From: an uncultured Bacteroidota bacterium
GTDB lineage: Bacteria > Bacteroidota > Bacteroidia > 2-12-FULL-35-15
Reading direction: 5' to 3'
Assembly: GCA_903833025.1 (NCBI GenBank)
Contig: CAILDT010000255.1
Coordinates: forward strand, 1 to 5,816
Length of the DNA: 5,816 nucleotides
Every line of letters starts with the position of its first letter. Position 1 is the first letter of the stretch. A program made the position numbers and the translations under genes. The notes under the pieces are model-generated. The model was not told the DNA's origin. It saw only the letters and a list, made by a program, of their open reading frames with translations, and did not search any database. This document shows, one piece after another, positions 1-5,816 of the stretch.

Positions 1-93
1 AAAAATAATTATTTCTTTTTTTATGGAATTTAATTTATGAAAACATCTTAGAGTTATAAATAATTAATTTAAACCCTTTAAAACTTAGAAACT

Positions 94-2025
94 ATGTTAC
101 AAAAATCATTTATCACATTGGCAATTGCGGGCTTATTGAGCTTAGCTTTTCTTTCTTTTCATAATCTGGATAACATTTGCCCTGTTCACGGAAAAATTAT
201 TGACACTAAAACAAGCAGTGCTATTTCGTTTGCAACTATTTCCTTATATAATAAGGATTCTGTACTTGTTGAAAATGCAACTTCGGATGTAAACGGGGAA
301 TATTGCCTTAAAAATGTTGCTAATGGTACTTATAAGTTAGTGGTAACTTATATAGGTTATCAAAAAAAGACTGTAGCGGGAATTACCGTAGCAGCAAACA
401 CCAACAAAATGGTCGATGTAAAATTAGATGCGGCGCAACAGAAATTGCAGACTTTGGAAGTTGTTACTGAACAAGCTCCTTTAATTGAAGCTGATGTAGC
501 TACTTATAAAGTGGTGTCGCGAGAAAGTTATAATATGAGAGGAGGGAGAAACAATAACATGGGCTATACTTGGGCGACACCGGATGGCAAAAAGAAAGAA
601 GCGGAGGTTTTTAATACCGAAGAATACAGCAAAATAAATGATAATGAGTTTAAAGATGCTAAGAAAAACCCTTTATCTACTTTTAGCATTGATGTGGATA
701 AAGCATCCTATAGTAATGTTCGCAGGTTTATTACGCAAGGTAGTTTGCCGCCTGCTGATGCGGTGCGTGTGGAGGAAATGATAAATTATTTCCCTTATCA
801 ATATCCACAGCCCGAAGGGAACGAGCCATTTTCTATTAATACCGAATACACCGAATGTCCTTGGAACAGTCGCCATAACCTTATTCATATTGGGTTGCAG
901 GGTAAACAAATAAAATTAGATAATATGCCGGCAAATAACCTAGTATTTTTAATTGATGTTTCGGGTTCGATGGATGAGCCAGATAAATTACCGTTATTAA
1001 AATCGTCTTTACATTTATTAGCAGACCAAATGCGCCCAGAAGATAAAGTAGCAATTGTGGTTTATGCAGGTAATGCAGGTTTGGTGCTTCCATCCACATC
1101 TGGTTCGCATAAAGATAGAATAATTGATGCACTTGATAAATTGGAAGCAGGTGGCTCTACAGCAGGTGGTGCAGGTATTGAATTGGCTTATAAAACTTGC
1201 AAAGAAAACTTTTTACCAAACGGAAATAATAGAGTGATACTTGCTACTGATGGCGATTTTAATGTAGGTGTTAGTAGTGATGGTGAACTTACTAGATTGA
1301 TTGAAAAAAAACGAGAAGACGGCATTTTTCTTTCTGTGCTTGGCGTTGGAACAGGTAATTATAAAGATTCGAAAATGATGCAGTTGGCAGATAAAGGAAA
1401 TGGAAATTACAACTATCTTGATAATTTGCTGGAAGCAAAAAAAGTATTAGTAAAAGAAATGGGTGGTACTTTATTGACGATTGCAAAGGATGTAAAAATT
1501 CAAATTGAGTTTAACCCTGCTAAAGTAAAAGCATATCGTTTGGTAGGTTACGAAAAACGGTTGTTAAACAACGAAGATTTTAATGATGATAAAAAAGATG
1601 CCGGTGAACTTGGCTCTGGACATACTGTTACAGCTATGTACGAAATCATTCCTGCTGGTTCTGATGAAGTGGTTGCTTCCATCGACCCATTAAAATATCA
1701 AACTCCGGTGGCTACAAATACTAACTTTGGCAATGATGTAATGACTATTAAATTCAGGTATAAAGAGCCAAAAGAATCTACCTCGAAACTAATTACTAAA
1801 GTGTTGCTCGATAAAAAAATACCAATAGAATCGGCTTCCGAGAATATTAGATTTTCATCTGCTGTGGCTGAATTCGGGATGTTATTGCACGACTCTAAAT
1901 TTAAAGGCGATGCTAATTATAAATCAATAATGACAATGGCCAAAGCTTCAAAGGGAAAAGATGATGATGGTTACCGTGCTGAATTTATTCAACTTGTAGA
2001 GAAAGCAGAGTTGTTGAAGAAGTAA
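94..2025 (+). CDS. Exported von Willebrand factor A domain protein, YfbK-like, with N-terminal carboxypeptidase-regulatory-like domain
   Basis: The 643-residue product starts with a basic-hydrophobic segment (residues 1-22) that looks like a signal peptide or anchor; Cys29 is not in a good lipobox. Residues about 31-113 resemble the CarboxypepD_reg-like beta-sandwich (HGKIIDTKTSSAISFATI, then a GEYCLKNV stretch and GTYKLVVTYIGYQKK). A low-complexity linker rich in Asn, Gly and Lys follows. Residues about 180-275 match the VWA-associated N-terminal domain of YfbK-type proteins (NPLSTFSIDVDKASYSNVRR, VRVEEMINYF). The VWA domain spans about 282-460 with a complete metal-ion-dependent adhesion site: DVSGS at 288-292, Thr356 in GGSTAGG, and Asp386 in ATDGD. 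Residues about 470-640 fit the C-terminal DUF3520 region. VWA domains bind ligands through a divalent metal; the partner is unknown here. The ATG at 94 gives the signal sequence directly and has no obvious Shine-Dalgarno, as is usual in Bacteroidota. The gene stands alone and ends at a terminator. Family assignment is firm; cellular role is not known. Confidence 0.95.
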   Translation: MLQKSFITLAIAGLLSLAFLSFHNLDNICPVHGKIIDTKTSSAISFATISLYNKDSVLVENATSDVNGEYCLKNVANGTYKLVVTYIGYQKKTVAGITVAANTNKMVDVKLDAAQQKLQTLEVVTEQAPLIEADVATYKVVSRESYNMRGGRNNNMGYTWATPDGKKKEAEVFNTEEYSKINDNEFKDAKKNPLSTFSIDVDKASYSNVRRFITQGSLPPADAVRVEEMINYFPYQYPQPEGNEPFSINTEYTECPWNSRHNLIHIGLQGKQIKLDNMPANNLVFLIDVSGSMDEPDKLPLLKSSLHLLADQMRPEDKVAIVVYAGNAGLVLPSTSGSHKDRIIDALDKLEAGGSTAGGAGIELAYKTCKENFLPNGNNRVILATDGDFNVGVSSDGELTRLIEKKREDGIFLSVLGVGTGNYKDSKMMQLADKGNGNYNYLDNLLEAKKVLVKEMGGTLLTIAKDVKIQIEFNPAKVKAYRLVGYEKRLLNNEDFNDDKKDAGELGSGHTVTAMYEIIPAGSDEVVASIDPLKYQTPVATNTNFGNDVMTIKFRYKEPKESTSKLITKVLLDKKIPIESASENIRFSSAVAEFGMLLHDSKFKGDANYKSIMTMAKASKGKDDDGYRAEFIQLVEKAELLKK

Positions 2026-2041
2026 TTTTTTATTTGTTATT

Positions 2042-2083
2042 AAAAGTTCTGTTGAAGTATTTTGCTTCAATGGAACTTTTTTT
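2042..2083 (+). terminator. Intrinsic terminator of the VWA gene, between convergent genes
   Basis: Arms 2042-2057 and 2065-2080 form a 16-bp stem with two G-T wobbles (positions 2050/2072 and 2051/2071) around a 7-base loop. A run of seven T (2077-2083) lies at the 3' side, partly inside the stem. It begins 16 bases after the TAA of the VWA gene and ends 1 base before the stop of the opposing aminotransferase gene. Read leftwards the stem ends in only four T, so it may serve both directions but should be stronger for the rightward gene. Confidence 0.85.
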
Positions 2084-2084
2084 A

Positions 2085-3248
2085 TCACAACAAATCTCCT
2101 TTACTTATTATTTCTTTAAGCGCATTGTAAAGTTTATCCAAATCGTTTTGCGAATTAAATACCTGAATAGAATATCTCAAAAAAACATATTGGTCGTGGC
2201 GCATAACAGGAACTTCTATTTTATATTTCTCAAAAAGATGGCGTTGTAGTTTTTCCGGTTCAGTTGTATTAATAGGAATACTGCACATTTGCCCAAGAAA
2301 ATTATCATCAATGGGGCAATTAGGAACAGAGCCAAGCAAATCGCAAAACCGTTTGTAATTGTTTCTTGCAAGCGTTCTGCAATCAGCCGAAACTTGTTCC
2401 CAATTATTTTGTTTCATAAACTCGATAGCTTTCGGGACTGTTAAAAATGCAGAGAAATCTCTGGTGCCTTGCATCTGATGATAATCTAAAAATTGGGAGT
2501 TGGATGGTGCTGCACTTTCGTATCCCCAGCTAATTATCAATGGGTCGAAAAGGTTTTGCAATTCTTTTTTTACATATAAAAAAGAACATCCTTTGGGTGT
2601 CATCATCCATTTATGGCACGCTCCTGTGTATATGTCGGCTTTTAGTTCGGCAAGGTTTAATGGTGCGTGTCCGGGTACGTGCGCACCATCAACTATGGTT
2701 AACAATCCTTTTTCTTTTGCCATTTCGCATATTTCTTTCACAGGTAATTTCATTGCGGTGGTGCTTGTTATCTGCGAAATAAATATTGCTTTTGTGTTTT
2801 TGGTATATCCTTTCCAAAATTGTTCGATAAACGTTTCCTTTGATAATACAGGTATTTCAATAGGTTGTCTTACAAATTTTGCTTTGCTTTTAGTACAATA
2901 ATAATTCCACGTGCGGTCCAAAGCACCATATTCTAAATTGGTTGAAAGTATTTCATCTCCCTCATTCAGCTTCAAACTTTTTGCAATAATATTTATCGCA
3001 TACGTAGGATTATTTACATACACCAAATCATCGGCATTGCAATTAATAAATGCCCCAAGTGCTTCTCTTGATGTTTTTAAATACTCTATTCCATCAAAAG
3101 CAATAAACTGTACTGGCTCTGATTCCAATAGCAGTTGCCACTTTTGATAGTCTTCAAATATTGGTTTCGGACAAGCACCGAATGAACCAAAGTTGAGGAA
3201 CGTTATTTCTGGATTAATAAGGAATTGTGATTTTAGTTTTTCGTTCAT
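2085..3248 (-). CDS. PLP-dependent class V aminotransferase, isopenicillin N epimerase-like
   Basis: The 387-residue protein has the landmarks of the class V aminotransferase / cysteine desulfurase fold. The N-terminal FLNFGSFGACP (residues 17-27) corresponds to the LNHGSFG motif of CefD-like members. VDGAHVPGH (186-194) contains Asp187, expected to contact the PLP pyridine nitrogen, and His190. HKW at 212-214 gives Lys213 as the likely Schiff-base lysine. QGTRD (260-264) and FLRYS (356-360, Arg358 as a candidate substrate-carboxylate contact) complete the pattern. Length is normal and the chain looks intact. It should be cytoplasmic. CefD-like similarity does not imply beta-lactam synthesis: relatives act as epimerases, desulfurases, lyases or transaminases, and no biosynthetic neighbours are present. 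The ATG at 3248 is preferred because the conserved motif starts 17 residues in; its upstream sequence is A-rich without a Shine-Dalgarno. It is the last gene of a probable leftward operon, 80 bp behind the permease. It ends with TGA right at the shared terminator. Exact reaction is unknown. Confidence 0.93.
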   Translation of the reverse strand: MNEKLKSQFLINPEITFLNFGSFGACPKPIFEDYQKWQLLLESEPVQFIAFDGIEYLKTSREALGAFINCNADDLVYVNNPTYAINIIAKSLKLNEGDEILSTNLEYGALDRTWNYYCTKSKAKFVRQPIEIPVLSKETFIEQFWKGYTKNTKAIFISQITSTTAMKLPVKEICEMAKEKGLLTIVDGAHVPGHAPLNLAELKADIYTGACHKWMMTPKGCSFLYVKKELQNLFDPLIISWGYESAAPSNSQFLDYHQMQGTRDFSAFLTVPKAIEFMKQNNWEQVSADCRTLARNNYKRFCDLLGSVPNCPIDDNFLGQMCSIPINTTEPEKLQRHLFEKYKIEVPVMRHDQYVFLRYSIQVFNSQNDLDKLYNALKEIISKGDLL

Positions 3249-3264
3249 AGTTCTATTTTTATTT

Positions 3265-3327
3265 AGATTCCTCGCTGCGCTCAGAATGACAAATGCTACC
3301 TGTCATTCCGGGCGCAGCGAGGAATCT
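3265..3327. repeat. Imperfect palindrome with 27-bp arms (dispersed-repeat type)
   Basis: The left arm at 3265-3291 and right arm at 3301-3327 are reverse complements at 25 of 27 positions, with a 9-base loop at 3292-3300. The core words TCGCTGCGCTC and GAATGACA are GC-rich compared with their surroundings. From memory, similar GAATGACA / AGCGCAGCGAGGAATC palindromes are dispersed in intergenic regions of Bacteroidota and other phyla, which fits a REP-like element. It starts one base after the permease stop codon and fills most of the gap to the aminotransferase. As RNA it would form a very stable hairpin in either orientation. Leftwards it is followed by A-rich sequence rather than a U-tract, so it is not a classical intrinsic terminator. 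It could protect the 3' end of the upstream mRNA or lower downstream expression. Confidence 0.9.
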
Positions 3328-3328
3328 C

Positions 3329-4672
3329 TTATTTTTTATCGAGCACAAATTTAATTAAATAATAAAGCGGCAAACCCGAAATAAAAAGAATAACCCCCCA
3401 CGTTGCCGCTGTTGGGTTGGCATACAGCACGCTAATATTTACTGCCACATAAACCAAAATGTAAATTGCAGGCAACACCGGATACCCTTTTATTTTATAA
3501 ATATCAGATGGCTCACCAGTTTTTTTTGCTCTGTGGCGCAACACAAAAATGGCAGCAGCAGCAGTAATCAAACTAATGCTATCGAAAAACATTACATACT
3601 CCAATATTTTTTGGAACGACGACATAAAAAATAAAGTGAGTAAAATAAAAACACAAAACAACGTAAGTGCAAATTCCTGCACTTGTGTTTTATTATTTAT
3701 CCGTTTGAAAATAGGCGGTAATACATTGTCTTCAGCCATCGCAAAATATATTCTGGGATTGCTCATCACCGAAACATTTACGTACGCCATCACCGAAAAA
3801 AACATAATTACCGACACTAATTTATGCGCCACCGTGCCAAACATTAACCCCGTAATGTCTGATGCAAGTGTTGTAGTATGTTGCATTCCGCTCAATCCTA
3901 ATACTTTGTAATACGAATAATTTACCGCCAGATAAATAATAAGTACAATAGTAATCCCATAAAAAATAGCGCGAGGCATTGTTCGCCTTGCATTCGGCAC
4001 ATCATTCCCGAAATTCATCGTTTGCTGATAACCGCCATAAGTGAAGAAAACAGGGATAAAACAGAGCGCAAATGCTTTCCACATATCAGCAGAAGAATTA
4101 TTTTGCACTACATTTATTTCTTCCGAATGTTCTCCTCTCACAAAAAAAACAGCAGCAATCAAAAGCACCAACATCCCAATTTTAATCAGCATTAGCCCAT
4201 TCAAAAGTTTCGCGCTCACCTTAATTCCAATCATATTTATAATGTATAACACCGTAATTGATGACATCGTAATGATGAGTATTGCCGTATCGTGCGCCAC
4301 ATTTGGGAGTAGGATAGGGGCAATGTATTCGGCACCCATAATGGCAACACCGGCAGTTGCGGCGGCGTTGCTCATCACTATTATCCAGTTGACCATAAAT
4401 GCAAACGCAGGATGATAACAATGCGAAAATATTTTATAAAACCCACCCGCAACTGGGTAGCGCGACCCTATTTCGGCAAACGTAAGTGCACCTATAAAAC
4501 TAATTACAGCACCTGTAATCCACGCAGCAAAAAATATAATTGGTACTCCCGATTTTTGCGCCACCTCCGTAGGCACCCTAAAAATGCCCATTCCAATCAC
4601 CAACCCCACCACAATCATAGTTAGGTCGAACGTTTTCAGTTGGGTTTTTATTTTTTGTGGAACTTCGCTCAA
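3329..4672 (-). CDS. APC-superfamily amino acid permease, TTG start
   Basis: The 447-residue product is an inner-membrane protein with about 12 hydrophobic segments (roughly 16-37, 44-66, 88-116, 128-148, 155-178, 199-219, 236-256, 284-303, 334-351, 358-377, 399-417 and 423-443). Family signatures are visible. The unwound TM1 motif VVGLVIGMGIF (21-31) normally contacts the substrate amino/carboxyl groups. AEIGSRYPVAGGFY (66-79) follows TM2. The stretch after TM6 ending in PNARRTMPRAI (226-236) is typical of APC transporters. Substrate cannot be assigned; amino acid or polyamine uptake or exchange is expected. The start is inferred to be TTG at 4672-4670: an in-frame TAA lies three codons upstream with no ATG between. 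The next Met (residue 19) would remove part of TM1 and the cytosolic KTFDLT lead-in. The gene lies 41 bp after the lipoprotein gene and 80 bp before the aminotransferase, all leftward. I see no promoter of its own, so it is probably read with the lipoprotein gene. Confidence 0.93.
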   Translation of the reverse strand: MSEVPQKIKTQLKTFDLTMIVVGLVIGMGIFRVPTEVAQKSGVPIIFFAAWITGAVISFIGALTFAEIGSRYPVAGGFYKIFSHCYHPAFAFMVNWIIVMSNAAATAGVAIMGAEYIAPILLPNVAHDTAILIITMSSITVLYIINMIGIKVSAKLLNGLMLIKIGMLVLLIAAVFFVRGEHSEEINVVQNNSSADMWKAFALCFIPVFFTYGGYQQTMNFGNDVPNARRTMPRAIFYGITIVLIIYLAVNYSYYKVLGLSGMQHTTTLASDITGLMFGTVAHKLVSVIMFFSVMAYVNVSVMSNPRIYFAMAEDNVLPPIFKRINNKTQVQEFALTLFCVFILLTLFFMSSFQKILEYVMFFDSISLITAAAAIFVLRHRAKKTGEPSDIYKIKGYPVLPAIYILVYVAVNISVLYANPTAATWGVILFISGLPLYYLIKFVLDKK

Positions 4673-4713
4673 TGGTTTTTATTTAACGAACCTATGTGTG
4701 ATGGAGTAAAATA

Positions 4714-5166
4714 TTAAAACATTTTGGCACTATCAAACTCATACCTAATACTGTCATTATGAATTGTTAAATTGTAATGGTCTAACCTATCAATAGTCCA
4801 TATAGTGTAATGGTCAGCATTATTATACACTTTTATTTTATTCTCTCCATCCGTAAAATCCCACGTATGGTAAAAATCAAAAATAAAAGCATTGTCGCCA
4901 CTTCCTCCCCAAAATAATCCACCTCCTTTGCAAGTACCATCTTCGCCAAAGCCGACATAAGTTTTCCCGTGAGGTGGCAAGAAATCAGGAGAAAATTGAA
5001 ATTGATATGAAGTCAAATTATTATAACTTTTAACAATCCAGTCTCGATGACATAATCTTTTTCTTGGGCTAGAAAAATGCAAATCTGTATCGTTGGGATA
5101 CTTTTTCTTACATTCGATAAAAAGCAAAACCACAAAACATAATAATAAGAGTGATTTTGTTTTCAT
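4714..5166 (-). CDS. Small putative lipoprotein, function unknown
   Basis: The 150-residue product begins with Met-Lys-Thr-Lys, a hydrophobic stretch (5-17) and Cys19 followed by three Lys (20-22). This is the common look of a Bacteroidota type II signal peptide, although Glu18 before the Cys is not a classical lipobox residue. The mature part has RDWIVKSYNN (41-50), a Gly-rich FGEDGTCKGGGLFWGGSG stretch (73-90) and alternating aromatic/polar strands to the end (FDFYHTWDF, YTIWTID, YNLTIHNDSIRYEF). A lone early Trp followed by repeated beta strands recalls the lipocalin-like lipoproteins frequent in this phylum, but that is a pattern guess rather than a family match. It should sit in the outer membrane or periplasm. 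The ATG at 5166 gives the signal peptide directly. A -7-like box lies 27 bases upstream. It is the first gene of the leftward group, 41 bp from the permease, but a functional link to transport is not shown. Confidence 0.8.
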   Translation of the reverse strand: MKTKSLLLLCFVVLLFIECKKKYPNDTDLHFSSPRKRLCHRDWIVKSYNNLTSYQFQFSPDFLPPHGKTYVGFGEDGTCKGGGLFWGGSGDNAFIFDFYHTWDFTDGENKIKVYNNADHYTIWTIDRLDHYNLTIHNDSIRYEFDSAKMF

Positions 5167-5192
5167 TGTTGGTGGTTTTAAAAAATAATAAA

Positions 5193-5200
5193 CAAATGTA
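5193..5200 (-). promoter_or_regulatory. Candidate Bacteroidota -7 promoter box for the leftward gene group
   Basis: Read on the minus strand the bases are TACATTTG, an exact fit to the TAnnTTTG -7 element of Bacteroidota primary sigma promoters. It lies 27 bases before the lipoprotein ATG, leaving room for a leader of about 20 bases. No TTTG-type -33 element is visible at the expected distance (about 5220-5225), so strength is uncertain. It is the best promoter candidate for the three leftward genes. Confidence 0.5.
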
Positions 5201-5207
5201 ATGTATT

Positions 5208-5232
5208 TTTTACTCTTATATAAGGAGTAAAA
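5208..5232. promoter_or_regulatory. Inverted repeat over the -33 region of the lipoprotein promoter
   Basis: Arms TTTTACTC (5208-5215) and GAGTAAAA (5225-5232) are perfect 8-bp reverse complements separated by 9 bases that include the palindrome TTATATAA. The dyad covers the place where the -33 contact of the leftward promoter should be, so it is an operator candidate. In AT-rich DNA such an inverted repeat could also be chance or a small hairpin. Confidence 0.35.
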
Positions 5233-5363
5233 TTTATTTATCTGTTAATTATAAAACAACATTCATTGACATTTAAGTAACACTATTTTTTATCAACTGT
5301 TTGCATTTTTATTTCAGCAGATTTAAAATAAAACGTACGGTTAAAATAGTTGTGCAGAAGGCG
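5233..5363. other. AT-rich intergenic stretch with nothing recognised
   Basis: I see no reading frame, RNA gene, terminator or clear repeat here on either strand. Together with the flanking elements it forms part of a 626-bp gene-free region (5167-5792) between divergently read genes. Confidence 0.6.
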
Positions 5364-5371
5364 TAAATTTG
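5364..5371 (+). promoter_or_regulatory. Candidate rightward -7 promoter box at the edge of the repeat array
   Basis: TAAATTTG fits the TAnnTTTG element exactly. The usual spacing to a -33 box would fall near 5341-5344, where TTAA is present instead of TTTG. A transcript started here would begin close to 5378, essentially at the first base of the 21-bp repeat array, and would carry the whole array toward the gene at 5793. An 8-base match with four free or weak positions can occur by chance in AT-rich DNA. Confidence 0.35.
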
Positions 5372-5378
5372 TTAGAAA

Positions 5379-5609
5379 CAGACTTCACGAACTAAGTTAC
5401 AGACTTCACGAACTAAGTTACAGACTTCACCAACTAAGTTACAGAGCTCACCAACTAAGTTACAGAGCTCACTAACTAAGTTACAGACTTCACTAACTAA
5501 GTTACAGACTTCACCAACTTAGTTACAGAGCTCACCAACTAAGTTACAGAGCTCACTTACTAAGTTACAGACTTCACTAATTAAGTTCGGGAGCTCACTT
5601 TCTAACAAA
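5379..5609. repeat. 21-bp tandem repeat array, ten full units plus one degraded unit
   Basis: Ten contiguous 21-bp units fill 5379-5588, and an eleventh (5589-5609) matches the ninth at 15 of 21 positions. The unit can be written CAGA, then CT or GC, then TCAC, then a variable base, then AACTAAGTTA. Units starting at 5379, 5400, 5421, 5484, 5505 and 5568 carry the CT form (GACTTC). Those at 5442, 5463, 5526, 5547 and 5589 carry the GC form, which creates the palindrome GAGCTC. Units 3-6 (5421-5504) and 7-10 (5505-5588) are related as blocks, with 80 of 84 bases identical. The dyad AACTAAGTT or a close variant is present in every full unit, intact in units 1-6 and 8. No spacer/repeat alternation is seen, so this is not CRISPR. 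Possible roles are protein-binding iterons, a transcribed repeat RNA, or a neutral minisatellite. Confidence 0.95.
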
Positions 5610-5792
5610 AAACACTACAAGTTATAAACTAACAAGCAAATATTAAAGCTGCTAAGTGCTTGTAAATGGTTAATAATTATAAACATAAGAAGAAATGCGA
5701 ATTGAAATGATAATAGTGTAAAAGAGCCCAATAAAGAGAAAAGCAACTAGAATAAATCAAAAAATAAATAACAGTTAAAACCAAAAAAACCT
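5610..5792. other. A-rich leader between the repeat array and the last gene
   Basis: The stretch contains no frame worth calling and no clear hairpin. Its first bases (about 5613-5627, CACTACAAGTTATAA) vaguely resemble a further decayed 21-bp unit. No TAnnTTTG box is found close to the ATG at 5793, so the promoter of that gene is either of another type or lies at or before the repeat array. Confidence 0.5.
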
Positions 5793-5816
5793 ATGAAAAA
5801 ATCAACAAAAAAACAC
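5793..5816 (+). CDS. 5' end of a rightward gene cut by the window edge
   Basis: An ATG at 5793 opens eight codons (MKKSTKKH) that reach the end of the window without a stop. The preceding bases are A-rich, much like the other starts here, and the Lys-rich beginning would suit a signal-peptide n-region or a basic cytoplasmic protein. Too little is present to assign a function or to be certain that this is the true start. Confidence 0.45.

Noticed and set aside
2034..2249. Plus-strand open frame of 71 codons overlapping the terminator
   Set aside because: It runs through the terminator hairpin and then antisense to the 3' end of the aminotransferase gene; no domain is visible.
2500..2901. Plus-strand open frame of 133 codons opposite the aminotransferase
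   Set aside because: It is antisense to a well-supported enzyme with clear catalytic motifs and has no recognisable domain.
2085..3248. Beta-lactam (isopenicillin N) biosynthesis
   Set aside because: Only general CefD-like motifs are present, with no synthetase or other pathway genes in the window; a generic class V aminotransferase is the safer call.
3290..3298. Minus-strand promoter for the aminotransferase (CAAATGCTA in the hairpin loop)
   Set aside because: The spacing is TA-n3-TTTG rather than TA-n2-TTTG, and the bases lie in the loop of the palindrome; judged chance.
3265..3300. Hairpin as a classical Rho-independent terminator for the permease
   Set aside because: On the minus strand the stem is followed by A-rich sequence, not a U-run, and the next gene starts 16 bases later.
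4041..4415. Plus-strand open frame of 124 codons opposite the permease
   Set aside because: Its hydrophobic, Ile/Thr-rich product mirrors the transmembrane codons of the permease on the other strand; it is a shadow frame.
5379..5609. Possible CRISPR array
   Set aside because: Units are contiguous with no unique spacers, the period is only 21 bp, and no cas genes are nearby.

Overview
The window looks like chromosomal DNA of a Bacteroidota bacterium. The reasons are the low GC content, absent or weak Shine-Dalgarno sequences, promoter elements of the TAnnTTTG type, a lipoprotein whose mature end is Cys-Lys-Lys-Lys, and a von Willebrand A protein carrying an N-terminal carboxypeptidase-regulatory-like domain. 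I cannot name the genus from the sequence alone.

Layout: a rightward gene at 94-2025 encodes an exported VWA-domain protein of the YfbK type. It ends at a strong intrinsic terminator (2042-2083) that separates it from a leftward, convergent group of three genes. In order of transcription these are a small putative lipoprotein (5166-4714), an APC-superfamily amino acid permease (4672-3329) and a PLP-dependent class V aminotransferase resembling isopenicillin N epimerase (3248-2085). The gaps of 41 and 80 bp and the absence of clear internal promoters make co-transcription plausible. The 80-bp gap is almost filled by a 27-bp-arm imperfect palindrome. The permease appears to use a TTG start. Permease plus aminotransferase suggests uptake and conversion of an amino acid or related amine, but the substrate cannot be read from the sequence.

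The right end (5167-5792, 626 bp) has no convincing gene. It holds a promoter-like -7 box and a small dyad ahead of the lipoprotein gene, then AT-rich DNA without a recognised feature (5233-5363). Next comes a second -7-like box pointing right (5364-5371), immediately followed by a 21-bp tandem repeat array (5379-5588 plus a degraded copy to 5609). The array is the most unusual object in the window. It has ten full units with a nested 84-bp higher-order duplication, a 9-bp dyad in most units repeated every two helical turns, and reading frames on both strands that one base closes. A rightward gene starts at 5793 and runs off the window after eight codons.

No CRISPR array, tRNA, rRNA, transposase or recognisable defence system is present. 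Apart from the repeat array and the palindrome, the window looks ordinary.
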